Source: an uncultured Ruminococcus sp. (GTDB taxonomy: Bacteria; Bacillota; Clostridia; Oscillospirales; Acutalibacteraceae). From it: 64,000 nt of DNA. Made by a program: the position numbers and the translations under genes. How positions within the stretch are numbered: the stretch's first letter is position 1; the number at the start of each line of letters is the position of its first letter. The notes beneath the pieces were generated by a model. The model was not told the origin of the DNA. It saw only the letters and a program-made list of their open reading frames with translations, and made no database searches. The stretch covers positions 1-64,000 of the forward strand of contig CADCHW010000005.1 in assembly GCA_902801245.1 (NCBI GenBank), read 5' to 3'. Of the stretch, positions 1 to 9,084 are shown piece by piece.

Positions 1-1191
1 GTTAAGAGTGTTCATAGCTTCGGGGAAAGCCTGTGCGACACCGTGGTCGGTAATTGCAATCGCAGGCATACCCCACTCGTACGCACGGTTGATTAAATCG
101 GCGGCAGGAGTAACGCCGTCCATATCGGACATATTTGTATGCAAATGCAATTCACAACGCTTGACAGGTGCTTTATCTACTATTTTTACCTTTTCGCCCG
201 TAGATATACTGTTTGCAAACATAACAATTTCGTTGTCATATTTATCGTACTGAACATCGCCTTTTACAATTATTGTATTTCCCGATTTAAGAAGCTGAAT
301 AGGTTTACATTTATCGGTAGTTTCAATTATCTTAACGGACATCGAACCTGTATAATCCGTAATCAAAATAGTAATTATATACTTCTTGCCGTCCTTTGTA
401 AGACGAAAATCTATCGAGAAAATATCTCCCCAAATCATTGTGCTGCCCGTATCAGCGGACAATGTATTAATCGGTACGGTATTCACTTTAGTTATTGCTC
501 TGCCGAAAAGCGGTTTTGAGGTTTTATCCGCAAGAACAGGGTTAAGTGAATCCCCCTCACGGACTTCGATTTCCGGAGCGGACTTTGCGATTTTCTCACG
601 GCGGTTATCAGCCGACTGCATAACGTCCTCGTGGTGTTCAAGCTTTTGTTCGTTCTCAATGCGAGCCTTTTCAATTTCGACATTCTGCTGCATTTCCACA
701 TATGCTTCGTTGTCAACGCTCATAACCGTGACACCGGAAAATTCAACTTTATATCTTAACCCGAACATATCAAAGATAGCATTTGAAATAAGTGCCGCCG
801 CATTCTGCCCCTTTATGACAGCTTCGCCGCCATGGTAAAGCGTGATGATAAAGCGGTCGTCCTCTATTTTGGCTTCGGCATCTTTGAAAGTTCCGTTGAG
901 GGTTCTGTTGTCACGCTTCAGATGAACTACTATCTCCTGAAAATAATCTGCTGTAAACAAGCTTGCCGGAAAGGTTGAATTTATTTTCACGCTTGAAAGG
1001 TCTAAGCTTCTCACAAGTTCACGCTCAAGATTTAAAATATCACTCTGCGACACGAGAGTATCAAACATAACAGAAACAGTCATCGACTGTGACTGTTTGT
1101 TAATGTTTATTCCTGTTACCGTTCCGATTTTCACTCTTTCCATGAGCTGTTCGGAAACATAGCTATTGAAAATATTCAATATTGTACTCAA
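1..1191 (-). CDS. polC: DNA polymerase III PolC-type, N-terminal part (runs off window)
   Basis: This is the first 397 codons of the replicative Gram-positive polymerase, which continues beyond position 1. Translation of the minus strand gives a start MSTILNIFNSYVSEQ, a region with OB-fold-like spacing, and then the PHP-domain signature ELHLHTNMSDMDGVTPA followed by AIAITDHGVAQAFPEAMNTL. Those histidine and aspartate residues are the PHP metal ligands. The start is a TTG at 1191 preceded by AAAGGGG at good spacing; no ATG lies upstream in frame. PolC follows ispG in the classic firmicute cluster, here separated from it by two small unknown genes. The exonuclease and polymerase domains are outside the window. 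Confidence 0.93.
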   Translation of the reverse strand, partial: MSTILNIFNSYVSEQLMERVKIGTVTGININKQSQSMTVSVMFDTLVSQSDILNLERELVRSLDLSSVKINSTFPASLFTADYFQEIVVHLKRDNRTLNGTFKDAEAKIEDDRFIITLYHGGEAVIKGQNAAALISNAIFDMFGLRYKVEFSGVTVMSVDNEAYVEMQQNVEIEKARIENEQKLEHHEDVMQSADNRREKIAKSAPEIEVREGDSLNPVLADKTSKPLFGRAITKVNTVPINTLSADTGSTMIWGDIFSIDFRLTKDGKKYIITILITDYTGSMSVKIIETTDKCKPIQLLKSGNTIIVKGDVQYDKYDNEIVMFANSISTGEKVKIVDKAPVKRCELHLHTNMSDMDGVTPAADLINRAYEWGMPAIAITDHGVAQAFPEAMNTLN

Positions 1192-1221
1192 AAAATTACC
1201 CCTTTTAAAAAAATGAAGTAT

Positions 1222-1287
1222 GCGGACAACGTCCTCTGGAGATACGTGAAGATAGTCTTCTTTAAACCTAACTTCACGTACCCGACC
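1222..1287 (-). repeat. Family S intergenic repeat, copy S1
   Basis: A copy of the dispersed short element found seven times in this window. It has a partial GC-rich palindrome (GCGGACAACGTCC, from 1222), then TACGTGAAGATAG, an AT-rich stretch and TTCACGTACCCGACC ending at 1287. ACGTGAAG and CTTCACGT can pair as a hairpin. It lies just upstream of polC and may sit in its leader or promoter region. Confidence 0.7.
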
Positions 1288-1325
1288 AATGCTATATTAT
1301 ATTCATAAAGAAATCTACACGGACA

Positions 1326-1556
1326 TTACCATATAGAAAATAATACATTAAGTGCGTTAAAAACAAAGCTTTTTACATTATTGTTTAATTTACACATTCC
1401 AACAGCACTTCCGCTGATTAAACATACACAAAACAAACATAATAAAAAGCCTAAGTTTCCGTCGGGTGCTTCAAATACAAACACTTGCATATTAAATATC
1501 AACAAACCAACTACAAACAATATCACACATAAAATGAATTGAGATTGTTTTTTCAT
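1326..1556 (-). CDS. Small two-span membrane protein, unknown function
   Basis: A 76-residue protein I do not recognise. It has two hydrophobic segments, roughly residues 7-28 (FILCVILFVVGLLIF) and 36-54 (LGFLLCLFCVCLISGSAVG), joined by a short polar loop, so it is probably an integral membrane hairpin. AGGGGG lies about eight bases before the ATG, which supports real translation. It sits between polC and a hypothetical gene, in an accessory pocket inside the housekeeping cluster. No family is assigned. Confidence 0.6.
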   Translation of the reverse strand: MKKQSQFILCVILFVVGLLIFNMQVFVFEAPDGNLGFLLCLFCVCLISGSAVGMCKLNNNVKSFVFNALNVLFSIW

Positions 1557-1594
1557 AATCCTATCCCCCTATCTTTACGAAAGCTCCAAATTAA

Positions 1595-2155
1595 TCACGA
1601 TAAATCCAATGTTCTTATACCGACATTTTCAAGCTGTTTTTGAAAATCAACAAAGTTCTTTTTATTTATCTTTTTTGAAGATTCATCAAAAACAACCTTA
1701 AGTTCTATGTACGGTGATTTAAATACAAAATACGGGGGTTTTGCCGAAATATCTCTTTTTCTTTCTTCAAACTGATTCCAGAAAAACATCGAATAATCAT
1801 TAAAAACTATCTTCTGTTTATCGACACTTTTGATATCCAAATATTTCTTCTCAAACGGAGTCCAGTACTTAAACTCATAACCATTCTCGGGTTCTCCGAC
1901 CTCATAGCCGAGAACTTCCGTTAGCTTTGTTTTAAGAGTACTGTACCACTCGTTCCAGATATTTTCCGGCATTTCGCCCGATATCTGTATTCCGCCCGGT
2001 TCAACGGAGGCACTAACGTCTATTCCTGTTCCGACCCAATGCGGACAGCCTTTTAATTCTGCCCAATACGGCATATTTCTGTATACGTTGTCTATTTTTG
2101 CCCATACTTCCTCGGGTACGGAATAATGAATATTTAAGTTTACATCATAATACAC
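1595..2155 (-). CDS. Hypothetical cytosolic protein (186 aa)
   Basis: A soluble acidic protein without signal peptide or membrane segment. It is rich in Trp and Tyr, starts at GTG (2155) and has GGAGG about ten bases upstream. I do not recognise its family. Its size, composition and isolated position between ispG and polC resemble the small immunity-type genes of polymorphic toxin loci, but no toxin gene is nearby, so that is only an impression. Confidence 0.65.
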   Translation of the reverse strand: MYYDVNLNIHYSVPEEVWAKIDNVYRNMPYWAELKGCPHWVGTGIDVSASVEPGGIQISGEMPENIWNEWYSTLKTKLTEVLGYEVGEPENGYEFKYWTPFEKKYLDIKSVDKQKIVFNDYSMFFWNQFEERKRDISAKPPYFVFKSPYIELKVVFDESSKKINKKNFVDFQKQLENVGIRTLDLS

Positions 2156-2182
2156 AATGATTTTCCTCCAAAGTGTTTTGAA

Positions 2183-3226
2183 CTACATTTTATCTATCTC
2201 TTCCATAAGAGCATTTATAAGTTCATCTTCGGGAACTTTCTTCACAACTTCGCCTTTCTTGAAAATCAAGCCTACTCCGTCGCCGCCTGCAATTCCGATA
2301 TCGGCTTCTCTCGCTTCGCCCGGACCGTTTACAACACAGCCCATAACGGCAACCGTGATATCCTTGTTGCACTTTTTAAGTCTTTCCTGAGCTTCGTTCG
2401 CAATGGAAATAAGGTCAATTCTTGTTCTTCCGCAAGTTGGGCAGGAGATGAATTTCACTCCGCTTGTATCAATGTCTATAGCTTTCAGAATATCCTTTGC
2501 GGCATATACTTCCTTAACAGGATTATCCGTGAGCGAAACTCTTATTGTATCTCCGATACCTTTCAAGAGCAATGACCCGATACCTGCGGCAGATTTGATA
2601 AGACCCATTCTCTCCGTACCTGCTTCGGTGACACCGAGGTGAAGAGGATAGTCACATTTCTGTGCCGCAAGCTCATAAGCCTTAACCATTGTCGAAACTG
2701 TTGACGATTTCATTGAAAGAACGATATTGTTAAAATCAAATTTTTCAAGCAAAGATGCGTGATACAACGCACTTTCGCAAAGAGCTTCGGCAGTCGGCGA
2801 ACCGTACTTTGCGAGGATATGTTTTTCGAGCGAACCCGAATTTACGCCAATTCTGATAGGGATATTTTTGGCACTGCAAGCCTTGACAACAGCGTGAACA
2901 CGTTCGTCACCTCCGATATTGCCGGGATTTATTCTCACCTTGTCGATACCTGCGGCAACCGCTTCAAGTGCCAGCCGGTAGTCAAAGTGGATATCCGCAA
3001 CGACAGGCACTTTGACTTCCTTTTTAATCGCTTCAATCAGACTGATAGCTTCTTTATTCGGAATTGCAATCCTGATAATCTGACAGCCTGCTTCTTCAAG
3101 CTCCAAAGCCTGCTTCACACTTTCCTCAATGTCTGTTGACGGAATATTCAGCATTGACTGCACCGTAATCGGTGAGCCGCCGCCAATCTCGACATTTCCT
3201 GCTTTAACTTTAATTTTACTGCTCAC
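2183..3226 (-). CDS. ispG: 4-hydroxy-3-methylbut-2-enyl diphosphate synthase (flavodoxin/ferredoxin)
   Basis: IspG (GcpE) is the penultimate-step enzyme of the MEP isoprenoid pathway; it reductively opens methylerythritol cyclodiphosphate using a [4Fe-4S] cluster. The protein is 347 residues, normal for the bacterial single-TIM-barrel form. The N-terminal barrel contains VVADIHFDYRLALEA and VRINPGNIGG. The C-terminal cluster-binding part shows the conserved cysteines in SCPTCGRTRIDL and VMGCVVNGPGEA. The start is GTG with AGAGGTGA upstream. It lies 12 bp after rseP in the same direction, and with dxr nearby two pathway enzymes are in one cluster. Confidence 0.96.
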   Translation of the reverse strand: MSSKIKVKAGNVEIGGGSPITVQSMLNIPSTDIEESVKQALELEEAGCQIIRIAIPNKEAISLIEAIKKEVKVPVVADIHFDYRLALEAVAAGIDKVRINPGNIGGDERVHAVVKACSAKNIPIRIGVNSGSLEKHILAKYGSPTAEALCESALYHASLLEKFDFNNIVLSMKSSTVSTMVKAYELAAQKCDYPLHLGVTEAGTERMGLIKSAAGIGSLLLKGIGDTIRVSLTDNPVKEVYAAKDILKAIDIDTSGVKFISCPTCGRTRIDLISIANEAQERLKKCNKDITVAVMGCVVNGPGEAREADIGIAGGDGVGLIFKKGEVVKKVPEDELINALMEEIDKM

Positions 3227-3238
3227 AATAAATCACCT

Positions 3239-4555
3239 CTAACCGCCTATTCCCGAGCCTGTTACAAGTCGGACGATATCATTAAATGTTATAACAACGA
3301 TAAATCCCAAAAGGATAAGGAAACCTGCCGCATGAATCCACGCTTCGTATTTCTGCGGAACAGGTCGTCTTGCGATAACCTCAATAAGCATAAAGAAGAA
3401 TCTGCCGCCGTCAAGTGCGGGGAGCGGCAAGAGATTGACGATACCGAGGTTTACCGTAATTATCATCATCATATAGAGAATATTATTCACCGCATCAAGG
3501 AAGCTTGTTTCAAGACCCACCTGTGCCGCCTGAGTTACAACGGAAGCCGCACCAACGGGACCTGCAACGTCATTCATACCGAATCTTCCTGTCACCAATC
3601 CGGCAAGACTTTTCCAAATCATTCTGACCACGGAAACTGTACCCTTAAAGGATTCTGTAATAAGTGTTCCGAAAGTTTTGTCAATGGCGGTAACACTGAA
3701 ATCGAGTGCCACTGTAGGTTCGTCATTTTCGCCGAGGTAGGTGTAAAAATCGACATTCTGAATTGTTTGTTCCGTGCCGTTTCTGAGTACTTTAACGTCT
3801 GTTCTGTAACGCTTGCGTTCGGGCATATATTCACGCTCTTCTGGTGTATAGTCCGTTTTGGCAAGGGTATTCACTTCGGCTAAGGTTTCTTCCGTGATTT
3901 TATCGGCTTCTTCTTTAGTTGTACAGGTATTGATTTTCTGAATGCCGTCATTGAAAGCCTGTGTGATTTCAAGCAATTCATCTTCGGTATAGTCCTCTGC
4001 CTTAAGCGAAGAATACTGACGGAGCAAGGTATAACCGCAATCCTCTTTGTAAACGGAGAAGTCGTCACCGTCAACAGTTTGAAGCGGAAGCATAGCTATC
4101 GCAAAGCCGATATCTTTTGACGAGCTTATTTTATAGCCGCCGATATCGAGAAGCTTATCACCAACTTCAAGACCCGATTTCGAGGTAAAAGCCGCCTGAG
4201 CAAAATTAGCAATAGTGGTAGACGAAAAAGCGTCGGACTGACCCGTTAAAATCATCATCATAATAAGACCAAGCACGATATTATTGAACGCACCTGCAAG
4301 AACGATAATCATTCTCTGCCAAACAGGCTTATTACCGAATGCTCTTTCGCTGTCGCTTTCGGTATCTTCGCCCTCCATTGCACAGAATCCGCCAATCGGA
4401 AAAAGTCTTAGGCTGTAGAGAGTTTCGCCTTTTTGAAATTTAATAATTTTAGGTCCCATACCGAGTGCAAATTCATTTACCTGAACTCCGCATTTTTTCG
4501 CTGTGATAAAGTGACCAAATTCGTGAATGAATATAATCAATTCAAAAATAAGCAC
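3239..4555 (-). CDS. rseP: Membrane zinc metalloprotease, site-2 protease family
   Basis: A regulated intramembrane protease (RseP/RasP) that cleaves anti-sigma factors and membrane remnants. The active-site HEFGH is at residues 11-15 of this frame. A PDZ-like region (GLEVGDKLLDIGGYKI) and the C-terminal LLPLPALDGGRFFF with the third metal-ligand Asp follow, and there are hydrophobic spans at both ends. GTG at 4555 is the only standard start, but it leaves an unusually short first membrane segment and a poor ribosome site. An ATT codon at 4585 has AAGGGAG eight bases upstream and would add ITTIALIIIG, restoring the usual length, so translation may begin there. The gene lies between small hypotheticals and ispG. 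Confidence 0.93.
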   Translation of the reverse strand: MLIFELIIFIHEFGHFITAKKCGVQVNEFALGMGPKIIKFQKGETLYSLRLFPIGGFCAMEGEDTESDSERAFGNKPVWQRMIIVLAGAFNNIVLGLIMMMILTGQSDAFSSTTIANFAQAAFTSKSGLEVGDKLLDIGGYKISSSKDIGFAIAMLPLQTVDGDDFSVYKEDCGYTLLRQYSSLKAEDYTEDELLEITQAFNDGIQKINTCTTKEEADKITEETLAEVNTLAKTDYTPEEREYMPERKRYRTDVKVLRNGTEQTIQNVDFYTYLGENDEPTVALDFSVTAIDKTFGTLITESFKGTVSVVRMIWKSLAGLVTGRFGMNDVAGPVGAASVVTQAAQVGLETSFLDAVNNILYMMMIITVNLGIVNLLPLPALDGGRFFFMLIEVIARRPVPQKYEAWIHAAGFLILLGFIVVITFNDIVRLVTGSGIGG

Positions 4556-4670
4556 TCCGATAATTATTAACGCAATAGTAGTAATAAAATCAGCTCCCTT
4601 CGCCGGAACACTCCGGCAGACGACAATACATATCGCAAATTTATTTAAAATTTATAATATTCTTTGCAAA

Positions 4671-4967
4671 TTATTCTCCCGACACCGCAATTTCTATCTC
4701 GTATTTCACCCACTCAATATATTCTTCAAGGCAGTCATTATCCGAGTGACCGCTTAACCAACCGCTTTTTCTGTCAATTTCATACAGCTTTTCATATCCG
4801 TAATAATCAATCAGAAACTGCCAGCCCTGCTTTGTAATGTAAGCTTCGAGAATCTGACAGTAGTCAAAAATTTTCTTAACTGTTTCGGGGTTCATCAGCT
4901 CTTCTTTTGTGTACTCTCTGTAATTCTGTTTGTTACCCCAAGGATAAATATAATATGCAAGCTTCAT
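4671..4967 (-). CDS. Hypothetical protein (98 aa)
   Basis: A small acidic, Tyr- and Trp-rich soluble protein beginning MKLAYYIYPWGN. I do not recognise its family. It starts two bases after the stop of the lipoprotein gene at 4970-5482 and uses AGGAAA as ribosome site, so the two are probably cotranscribed and translationally linked. Together with the gene at 5500-6003 it forms a three-gene insert between dxr and rseP. Confidence 0.6.
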   Translation of the reverse strand: MKLAYYIYPWGNKQNYREYTKEELMNPETVKKIFDYCQILEAYITKQGWQFLIDYYGYEKLYEIDRKSGWLSGHSDNDCLEEYIEWVKYEIEIAVSGE

Positions 4968-4969
4968 AA

Positions 4970-5482
4970 TTATTTTCCTATCAAATCACTTTCATAATCG
5001 ACAGCTCCGGTAACAATCCATTCGCCGTTTTGCTTCTCTGCCGTAAGTCTTGATTTAAGAGGTTCTTCCTCCGAACCAACTGTGTATGTTAATGTTCCGT
5101 CGGAATCATACTCTTTTTTCCAATAGCTAAACCACATATACGCATTGTCGCAGTCAATCTTTCCGGTGAGAAATTCAATGCTGTGTTCTTCTTTCGCCGT
5201 TTCGGGTTTGAACTGAGTAAGTCCGCAGAGGTACTCTCCCCACTCCGCTTTCGCTTCCTCACGGCTGTCGTAAACAGAGGAAAACGCTTTTTCAACATCG
5301 TCAAGAATAGGCTGAAGCTCCGCTCTGTCTTCCTCAGAGCAAGGTGTATTCAACTTATTAGATAATTCTTCACCCAATACAACATCGGGGACGTTTGTTT
5401 TGGAATCGGCACTACTTCTGCAAGAGGAAAGAGTAGCGGCAGCTATCAATGTACAGATTATACACAAAATTATTCTTTTCAT
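4970..5482 (-). CDS. Putative lipoprotein (170 aa)
   Basis: The N terminus has a positively charged start, a hydrophobic core and the lipobox LSSC (residues 18-21), so this should be exported and lipidated at Cys21. The mature part is polar, and the C-terminal half has a beta-rich look (YMWFSYWKKEYDSDGTLTY). No catalytic motif is visible and the family is unknown to me. AAGGAG precedes the ATG. It lies between two cytosolic unknown genes in the same direction, forming a probable small operon. Confidence 0.65.
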   Translation of the reverse strand: MKRIILCIICTLIAAATLSSCRSSADSKTNVPDVVLGEELSNKLNTPCSEEDRAELQPILDDVEKAFSSVYDSREEAKAEWGEYLCGLTQFKPETAKEEHSIEFLTGKIDCDNAYMWFSYWKKEYDSDGTLTYTVGSEEEPLKSRLTAEKQNGEWIVTGAVDYESDLIGK

Positions 5483-5499
5483 TTTGCTGCTCCTTTATA

Positions 5500-6003
5500 T
5501 CAATAAGGCACTTCATATTCTTCGTCCGAAGACCACGCTCCAAGACCCATAGATTCTCCAACATAAAGTACTTTATCGTCACGGATAATCAAATCAAGAC
5601 CATGTTCGGGTTCCCATACACATTGGCAGTCCACGCTGTAGCCGATTCCGTCGCCCTCGGGAGGAAAAACGAACAAATTCGGAGAGTAAATATATTTGAG
5701 GATATCTCTGCCGCTGATATCTTCGGGAACAGTATTTTTTATATCATCTACTATATCTTCGTAGATATCCTCAAAATATCCCCATTCTTCAAGCATAAAT
5801 TTATAGTATGCAACGGCTCTTTCGCAGAAATCGTCAATCATTTTATCGTTCAGATTCACAAGATGTTCGGCACATTTTTCCGCATATTCCAAATCAACGG
5901 TATTTTCAATCCAAATCTCTGCTTTCTTTTCAAACAAAGGCACATACAAAGTACCTTTTAAAAATAGACTGTCTTCTTGTTTAATATCTTTAATAATACT
6001 CAT
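5500..6003 (-). CDS. Hypothetical protein, possibly immunity-like (167 aa)
   Basis: An acidic soluble protein with a Trp/Tyr-rich helix (EEWGYFEDIYEDIVDDI) and a beta-rich C-terminal half containing GIGYSVDCQCVWEPEHGLD. AGAGGT precedes the ATG. The composition resembles DUF6985/SUKH-type immunity proteins of Gram-positive bacteria, but I cannot confirm membership by eye. It is the first gene of the three-gene insert between dxr and rseP, and a family L repeat lies immediately upstream. Confidence 0.6.
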   Translation of the reverse strand: MSIIKDIKQEDSLFLKGTLYVPLFEKKAEIWIENTVDLEYAEKCAEHLVNLNDKMIDDFCERAVAYYKFMLEEWGYFEDIYEDIVDDIKNTVPEDISGRDILKYIYSPNLFVFPPEGDGIGYSVDCQCVWEPEHGLDLIIRDDKVLYVGESMGLGAWSSDEEYEVPY

Positions 6004-6054
6004 ATAAAATACCTCTGTAATTTACAAGTCAAAATAGTATCTTGTTAGAGTTGA

Positions 6055-6290
6055 AAATTACTGCTTTTTCTTTCTTCGGTCGGCAATTCGCTTCGCTGTT
6101 GCCTGTTTTGGTCTGTAAGGAAAGATATTGTTTTGATATAGTCTTTGATTTTTTATGTTTCTGATAATGGTTTATTTAGTTTCGCTGAGGGAAGTTTATT
6201 TTTCTTTTATAGTTGGTTTCGTCAGCGAGAGGGGCTCTACCCCTTCACCCCGCAAACTTTTGTAAAAGTTTGATCAAAACTTTAAATGGT
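6055..6290 (+). repeat. Family L structured intergenic repeat, copy L1
   Basis: The order of blocks is GGCAATTCGCTTCGCTGTTGCC (hairpin), TTTCGCTGAGGGAAG, TTTCGTCAGCGAG, a GGGG-CTCTA-CCCC hairpin and a tail hairpin CAAACTTT-TGTA-AAAGTTTG. The tail hairpin uses A-T pairs where other copies have G-C, so pairing is kept. The element ends exactly at the dxr stop codon. It fills the gap between dxr and the small-gene insert. Confidence 0.75.
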
Positions 6291-7445
6291 TTACTTTGAT
6301 ACTGCTTTATGAACAAACTCCCTAGCCGCCAAATCTGCATTAAGAACATCTTGAAGAGTGTTAATCTCCCGAATCTCAACCGCCGACATCGAATCCAACA
6401 CAAGGTCGCCGATATCCGTAAACGAAATCTTTCTGTCAAGAAATAATTTAACCGCCGCTTCATTCGCACCGTTTGCAAGAACAGGTGCAATGCCGCCAAG
6501 TTCCATAGATTTTTTGCAGGCTCTAAGACATTTAAAAGTATCGTAATCGGGTTTGTAGAAAGTCAATGAAGAAAGTTTTGTCAAGTCTAGCTGTGCCACA
6601 TCGCATTCCACTCTGTCGGGGTATGTCAACGCATACTGAATAGGTATCTTCATATCGGGTACACCCATTTGAGCAATAACGGAATTATCCGTATACTCAA
6701 TCATAGAGTGAACAATACTTTCACGATGAACGACTACATCTATCTTATCAACAGGCATATCAAAAAGCCACCTAGCCTCAATGACTTCAAGACCCTTATT
6801 CATCATACTTGCCGAGTCAATTGTAATCTTCGCACCCATACTCCAATTCGGGTGCTTCAAAGCCTGCTCGACTGTGACTGTTTTCAAGTCCTCGTATTTC
6901 TTTCCGAAGAAAGGACCACCCGACGCTGTGAGAATCAATCTCCGAAGCATTTTTTTATCGGGGCAGCCCTGCAAACACTGGAAAATAGCAGAATGTTCGC
7001 TGTCAACGGGGTAAATTTTAACTCCGTTCTCCTTTGCACTCTTCATCACAAGACTTCCGCCCGTGACGAGAGTTTCCTTGTTTGCAAGGGCAATGTTTTT
7101 CTTAGCATTGATAGCCGTCAAAGTAGGCTTCAAACCTATCATACCCACAACAGATGTAAGAACTGTGTCGGCTTCGTCAACCGCTGCCGCTTCACAAAGA
7201 CCGTCCAAGCCGACCAACACTTTAGTGTCGGTATCGGCAAGACGGATTCGCAGTTCTTTGGCTTTTTCCTCAGTACCCATAACGGCAAGCTTCGGCTTGA
7301 ACTTTCTGACCTGTTCTTCGAGTAAATCAACGTTACTGTTGGCAGTCAAAGCGGAAACCTTTATATCAAGCTGTTCGCAGACTTTCAAAGCCTGAGTACC
7401 TATTGAGCCTGTCGAACCTAAAATTGAAATATTTTCAGTCATCAT
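6291..7445 (-). CDS. dxr: 1-deoxy-D-xylulose 5-phosphate reductoisomerase
   Basis: Dxr converts deoxyxylulose phosphate to methylerythritol phosphate with NADPH, the first committed MEP step. The 384 residues match the family. The N-terminal nucleotide-binding loop is GSTGSIGTQAL. The metal and substrate region follows: VDSEHSAIFQCL, LTASGGPFFG and SASMMNKGLEVIEA. ACAGGTG precedes the tandem ATGATG start; the second ATG is an equally possible start. It is 28 bp downstream of cdsA in the housekeeping operon. In most relatives rseP follows directly; here a repeat and three small genes intervene. Confidence 0.96.
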   Translation of the reverse strand: MMTENISILGSTGSIGTQALKVCEQLDIKVSALTANSNVDLLEEQVRKFKPKLAVMGTEEKAKELRIRLADTDTKVLVGLDGLCEAAAVDEADTVLTSVVGMIGLKPTLTAINAKKNIALANKETLVTGGSLVMKSAKENGVKIYPVDSEHSAIFQCLQGCPDKKMLRRLILTASGGPFFGKKYEDLKTVTVEQALKHPNWSMGAKITIDSASMMNKGLEVIEARWLFDMPVDKIDVVVHRESIVHSMIEYTDNSVIAQMGVPDMKIPIQYALTYPDRVECDVAQLDLTKLSSLTFYKPDYDTFKCLRACKKSMELGGIAPVLANGANEAAVKLFLDRKISFTDIGDLVLDSMSAVEIREINTLQDVLNADLAAREFVHKAVSK

Positions 7446-7473
7446 TATTCACCTGTGTTATTAAGCATTGAAA

Positions 7474-8313
7474 CTATCCTATAATTTGGATAATCGGTAA
7501 AATCATATTAAATATCAATAGCAGCGGTGCTGTGAAAATTACGCTGTCGAAACGGTCGAGCATTCCTCCGTGACCCGGAATAAGCGAGCCATAGTCCTTA
7601 ATGCCGCAGCTTCTTTTGATAAGCGAAAAGCTCAAATCTCCCACTATCGAAACCAATGCACCGAGTAAACCAAAAACTGCAAGCAATATGTAATCAACAT
7701 AGCAGCTATCAGAAAAAAAGAAGAAATTTTCAAAAACAACGCCCACAACAAGTGTCATAAGCATTCCGATTATTACACCCGAAACTGCACCCTCAACCGT
7801 TTTTTTAGGACTGATTTTCGGGCATAGTTTTTTCTTTCCCATAAAAGTACCGCCGAAATATGCACCGCCGTCGGCAAACCACGGCGTAGCCAAAGCCGTA
7901 ACCACATAGAAAATACCGACTACACTTTTCCAGTCATTATACAAAGCGATTACAGACCAAAAACCGAGCGTACAGAGTGCCGTCATTGTGAAAGCAAACG
8001 CAAGGTCGGGAAATTCAAGATGCTCGTGATTAAAAATCATAGCCAAGAACAGAGCCACAATAAAAACAAACGTAAGTATCGGGGCAACAAAATCAATCGA
8101 ATAGAACATACACATTAAAAATGTAAATGCCACACACGGAATAACAATTGAAAATTTCTTGTTAAGACCTTTTGCGGAAAGACCCTCAAACAGACACATA
8201 GACGCAATCAGAGAAAGGCTTAAATCTATTACAATACTGAAATACGAGCCTAATATAAGCAGACCGATTGCGAAAGCAACTCCCACAATCGCAGATAATA
8301 TTCTTGTTTTCAC
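7474..8313 (-). CDS. cdsA: Phosphatidate cytidylyltransferase
   Basis: CdsA makes CDP-diacylglycerol from phosphatidate and CTP for phospholipid synthesis in the membrane. The 279-residue protein is made of many hydrophobic spans. It ends with the family signature, split here as [13 protein letters not shown] followed by [19 protein letters not shown]. The start is GTG at 8313, only three bases after the uppS stop. The ribosome site is weak (GGTGG), which suggests coupling to uppS translation. Confidence 0.95.
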   Translation of the reverse strand: MKTRILSAIVGVAFAIGLLILGSYFSIVIDLSLSLIASMCLFEGLSAKGLNKKFSIVIPCVAFTFLMCMFYSIDFVAPILTFVFIVALFLAMIFNHEHLEFPDLAFAFTMTALCTLGFWSVIALYNDWKSVVGIFYVVTALATPWFADGGAYFGGTFMGKKKLCPKISPKKTVEGAVSGVIIGMLMTLVVGVVFENFFFFSDSCYVDYILLAVFGLLGALVSIVGDLSFSLIKRSCGIKDYGSLIPGHGGMLDRFDSVIFTAPLLLIFNMILPIIQIIG

Positions 8314-8316
8314 AGA

Positions 8317-9066
8317 CTATACACCACCAAATCTTCTGTTTCGTTTCGAGTATTCCAAAAGTGCCTTGTTCAAATGCTCCTTTGTGTAATCGGGCCATAA
8401 AACGTCGTCAATGTAATATTCGGCATAAGCAGACTGCCAAAGCAAAAAGTTTGACGTTCTGTATTCTCCGCTGGGTCGAATTATAAAATCGGGGTCTGGC
8501 TGACCTGCCGTATAAATATTATCGGAAATCATTTTTTCGCTGATATCCTGCGGAGAAATTTCACCACTTGCAACTCTCTCCGCAATCTTTTGAAAAGCCG
8601 TCACAAGCTCCGCACGTCCGCCGTAATTCATAGCAAGGTTCAAAACCATACCTGTGCGGTCGGCGGAAACTCTTTCATTCTCAATCATAAGCTCCTGTAA
8701 TTCCTTTGGGAATGCGGAGATATCGCCGATAAATTTCACCTTGACGGTATCATCAAGAAAGTCCCTCAAAGCTTCTTCAAGGTAGTCCTTGAAATATTTC
8801 ATCAAAGCACTGACCTCTTCAATCGGACGATTCCAGTTTTCCGTGGAAAAAGCATACATAGTAAGGTGTTTAATGCCTATATCGCTGCAATAGCGAGTGA
8901 TAGTTCTGAACGTTTTCGCACCCTCACTATGCCCCAGACTTCTCGGAAGTCCACGTTTTTTCGCCCACCTGCCGTTACCGTCCATAATAATTCCGAGGTG
9001 TTCGGGAAGTTTTATCTTAGATATATCAATATCCTTGTCGGCTGAATTATTAGAAAAAATACCCAT
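8317..9066 (-). CDS. uppS: Undecaprenyl diphosphate synthase (isoprenyl transferase)
   Basis: UppS condenses isopentenyl diphosphate units onto farnesyl diphosphate to give the C55 carrier for peptidoglycan precursors. The 249 residues include the catalytic IIMDGNGRWAKKRGLPR near the N terminus, SLGHSEGAKTFR, and the C-terminal FIIRPSGEYRTSNFLLWQ, all typical of cis-prenyl transferases. It lies 18 bp downstream of frr and just upstream of cdsA in the conserved order, and uses isoprenoid precursors made by the neighbouring dxr and ispG products. Confidence 0.96.
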   Translation of the reverse strand: MGIFSNNSADKDIDISKIKLPEHLGIIMDGNGRWAKKRGLPRSLGHSEGAKTFRTITRYCSDIGIKHLTMYAFSTENWNRPIEEVSALMKYFKDYLEEALRDFLDDTVKVKFIGDISAFPKELQELMIENERVSADRTGMVLNLAMNYGGRAELVTAFQKIAERVASGEISPQDISEKMISDNIYTAGQPDPDFIIRPSGEYRTSNFLLWQSAYAEYYIDDVLWPDYTKEHLNKALLEYSKRNRRFGGV

Positions 9067-9084
9067 AAGACCTTATCCTTACTG

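Noticed and set aside
6245..6499. Frame of 84 codons covering the end of dxr and repeat L1
   Set aside because: Same strand but a different frame within the well-supported dxr gene; no family resemblance or ribosome site.
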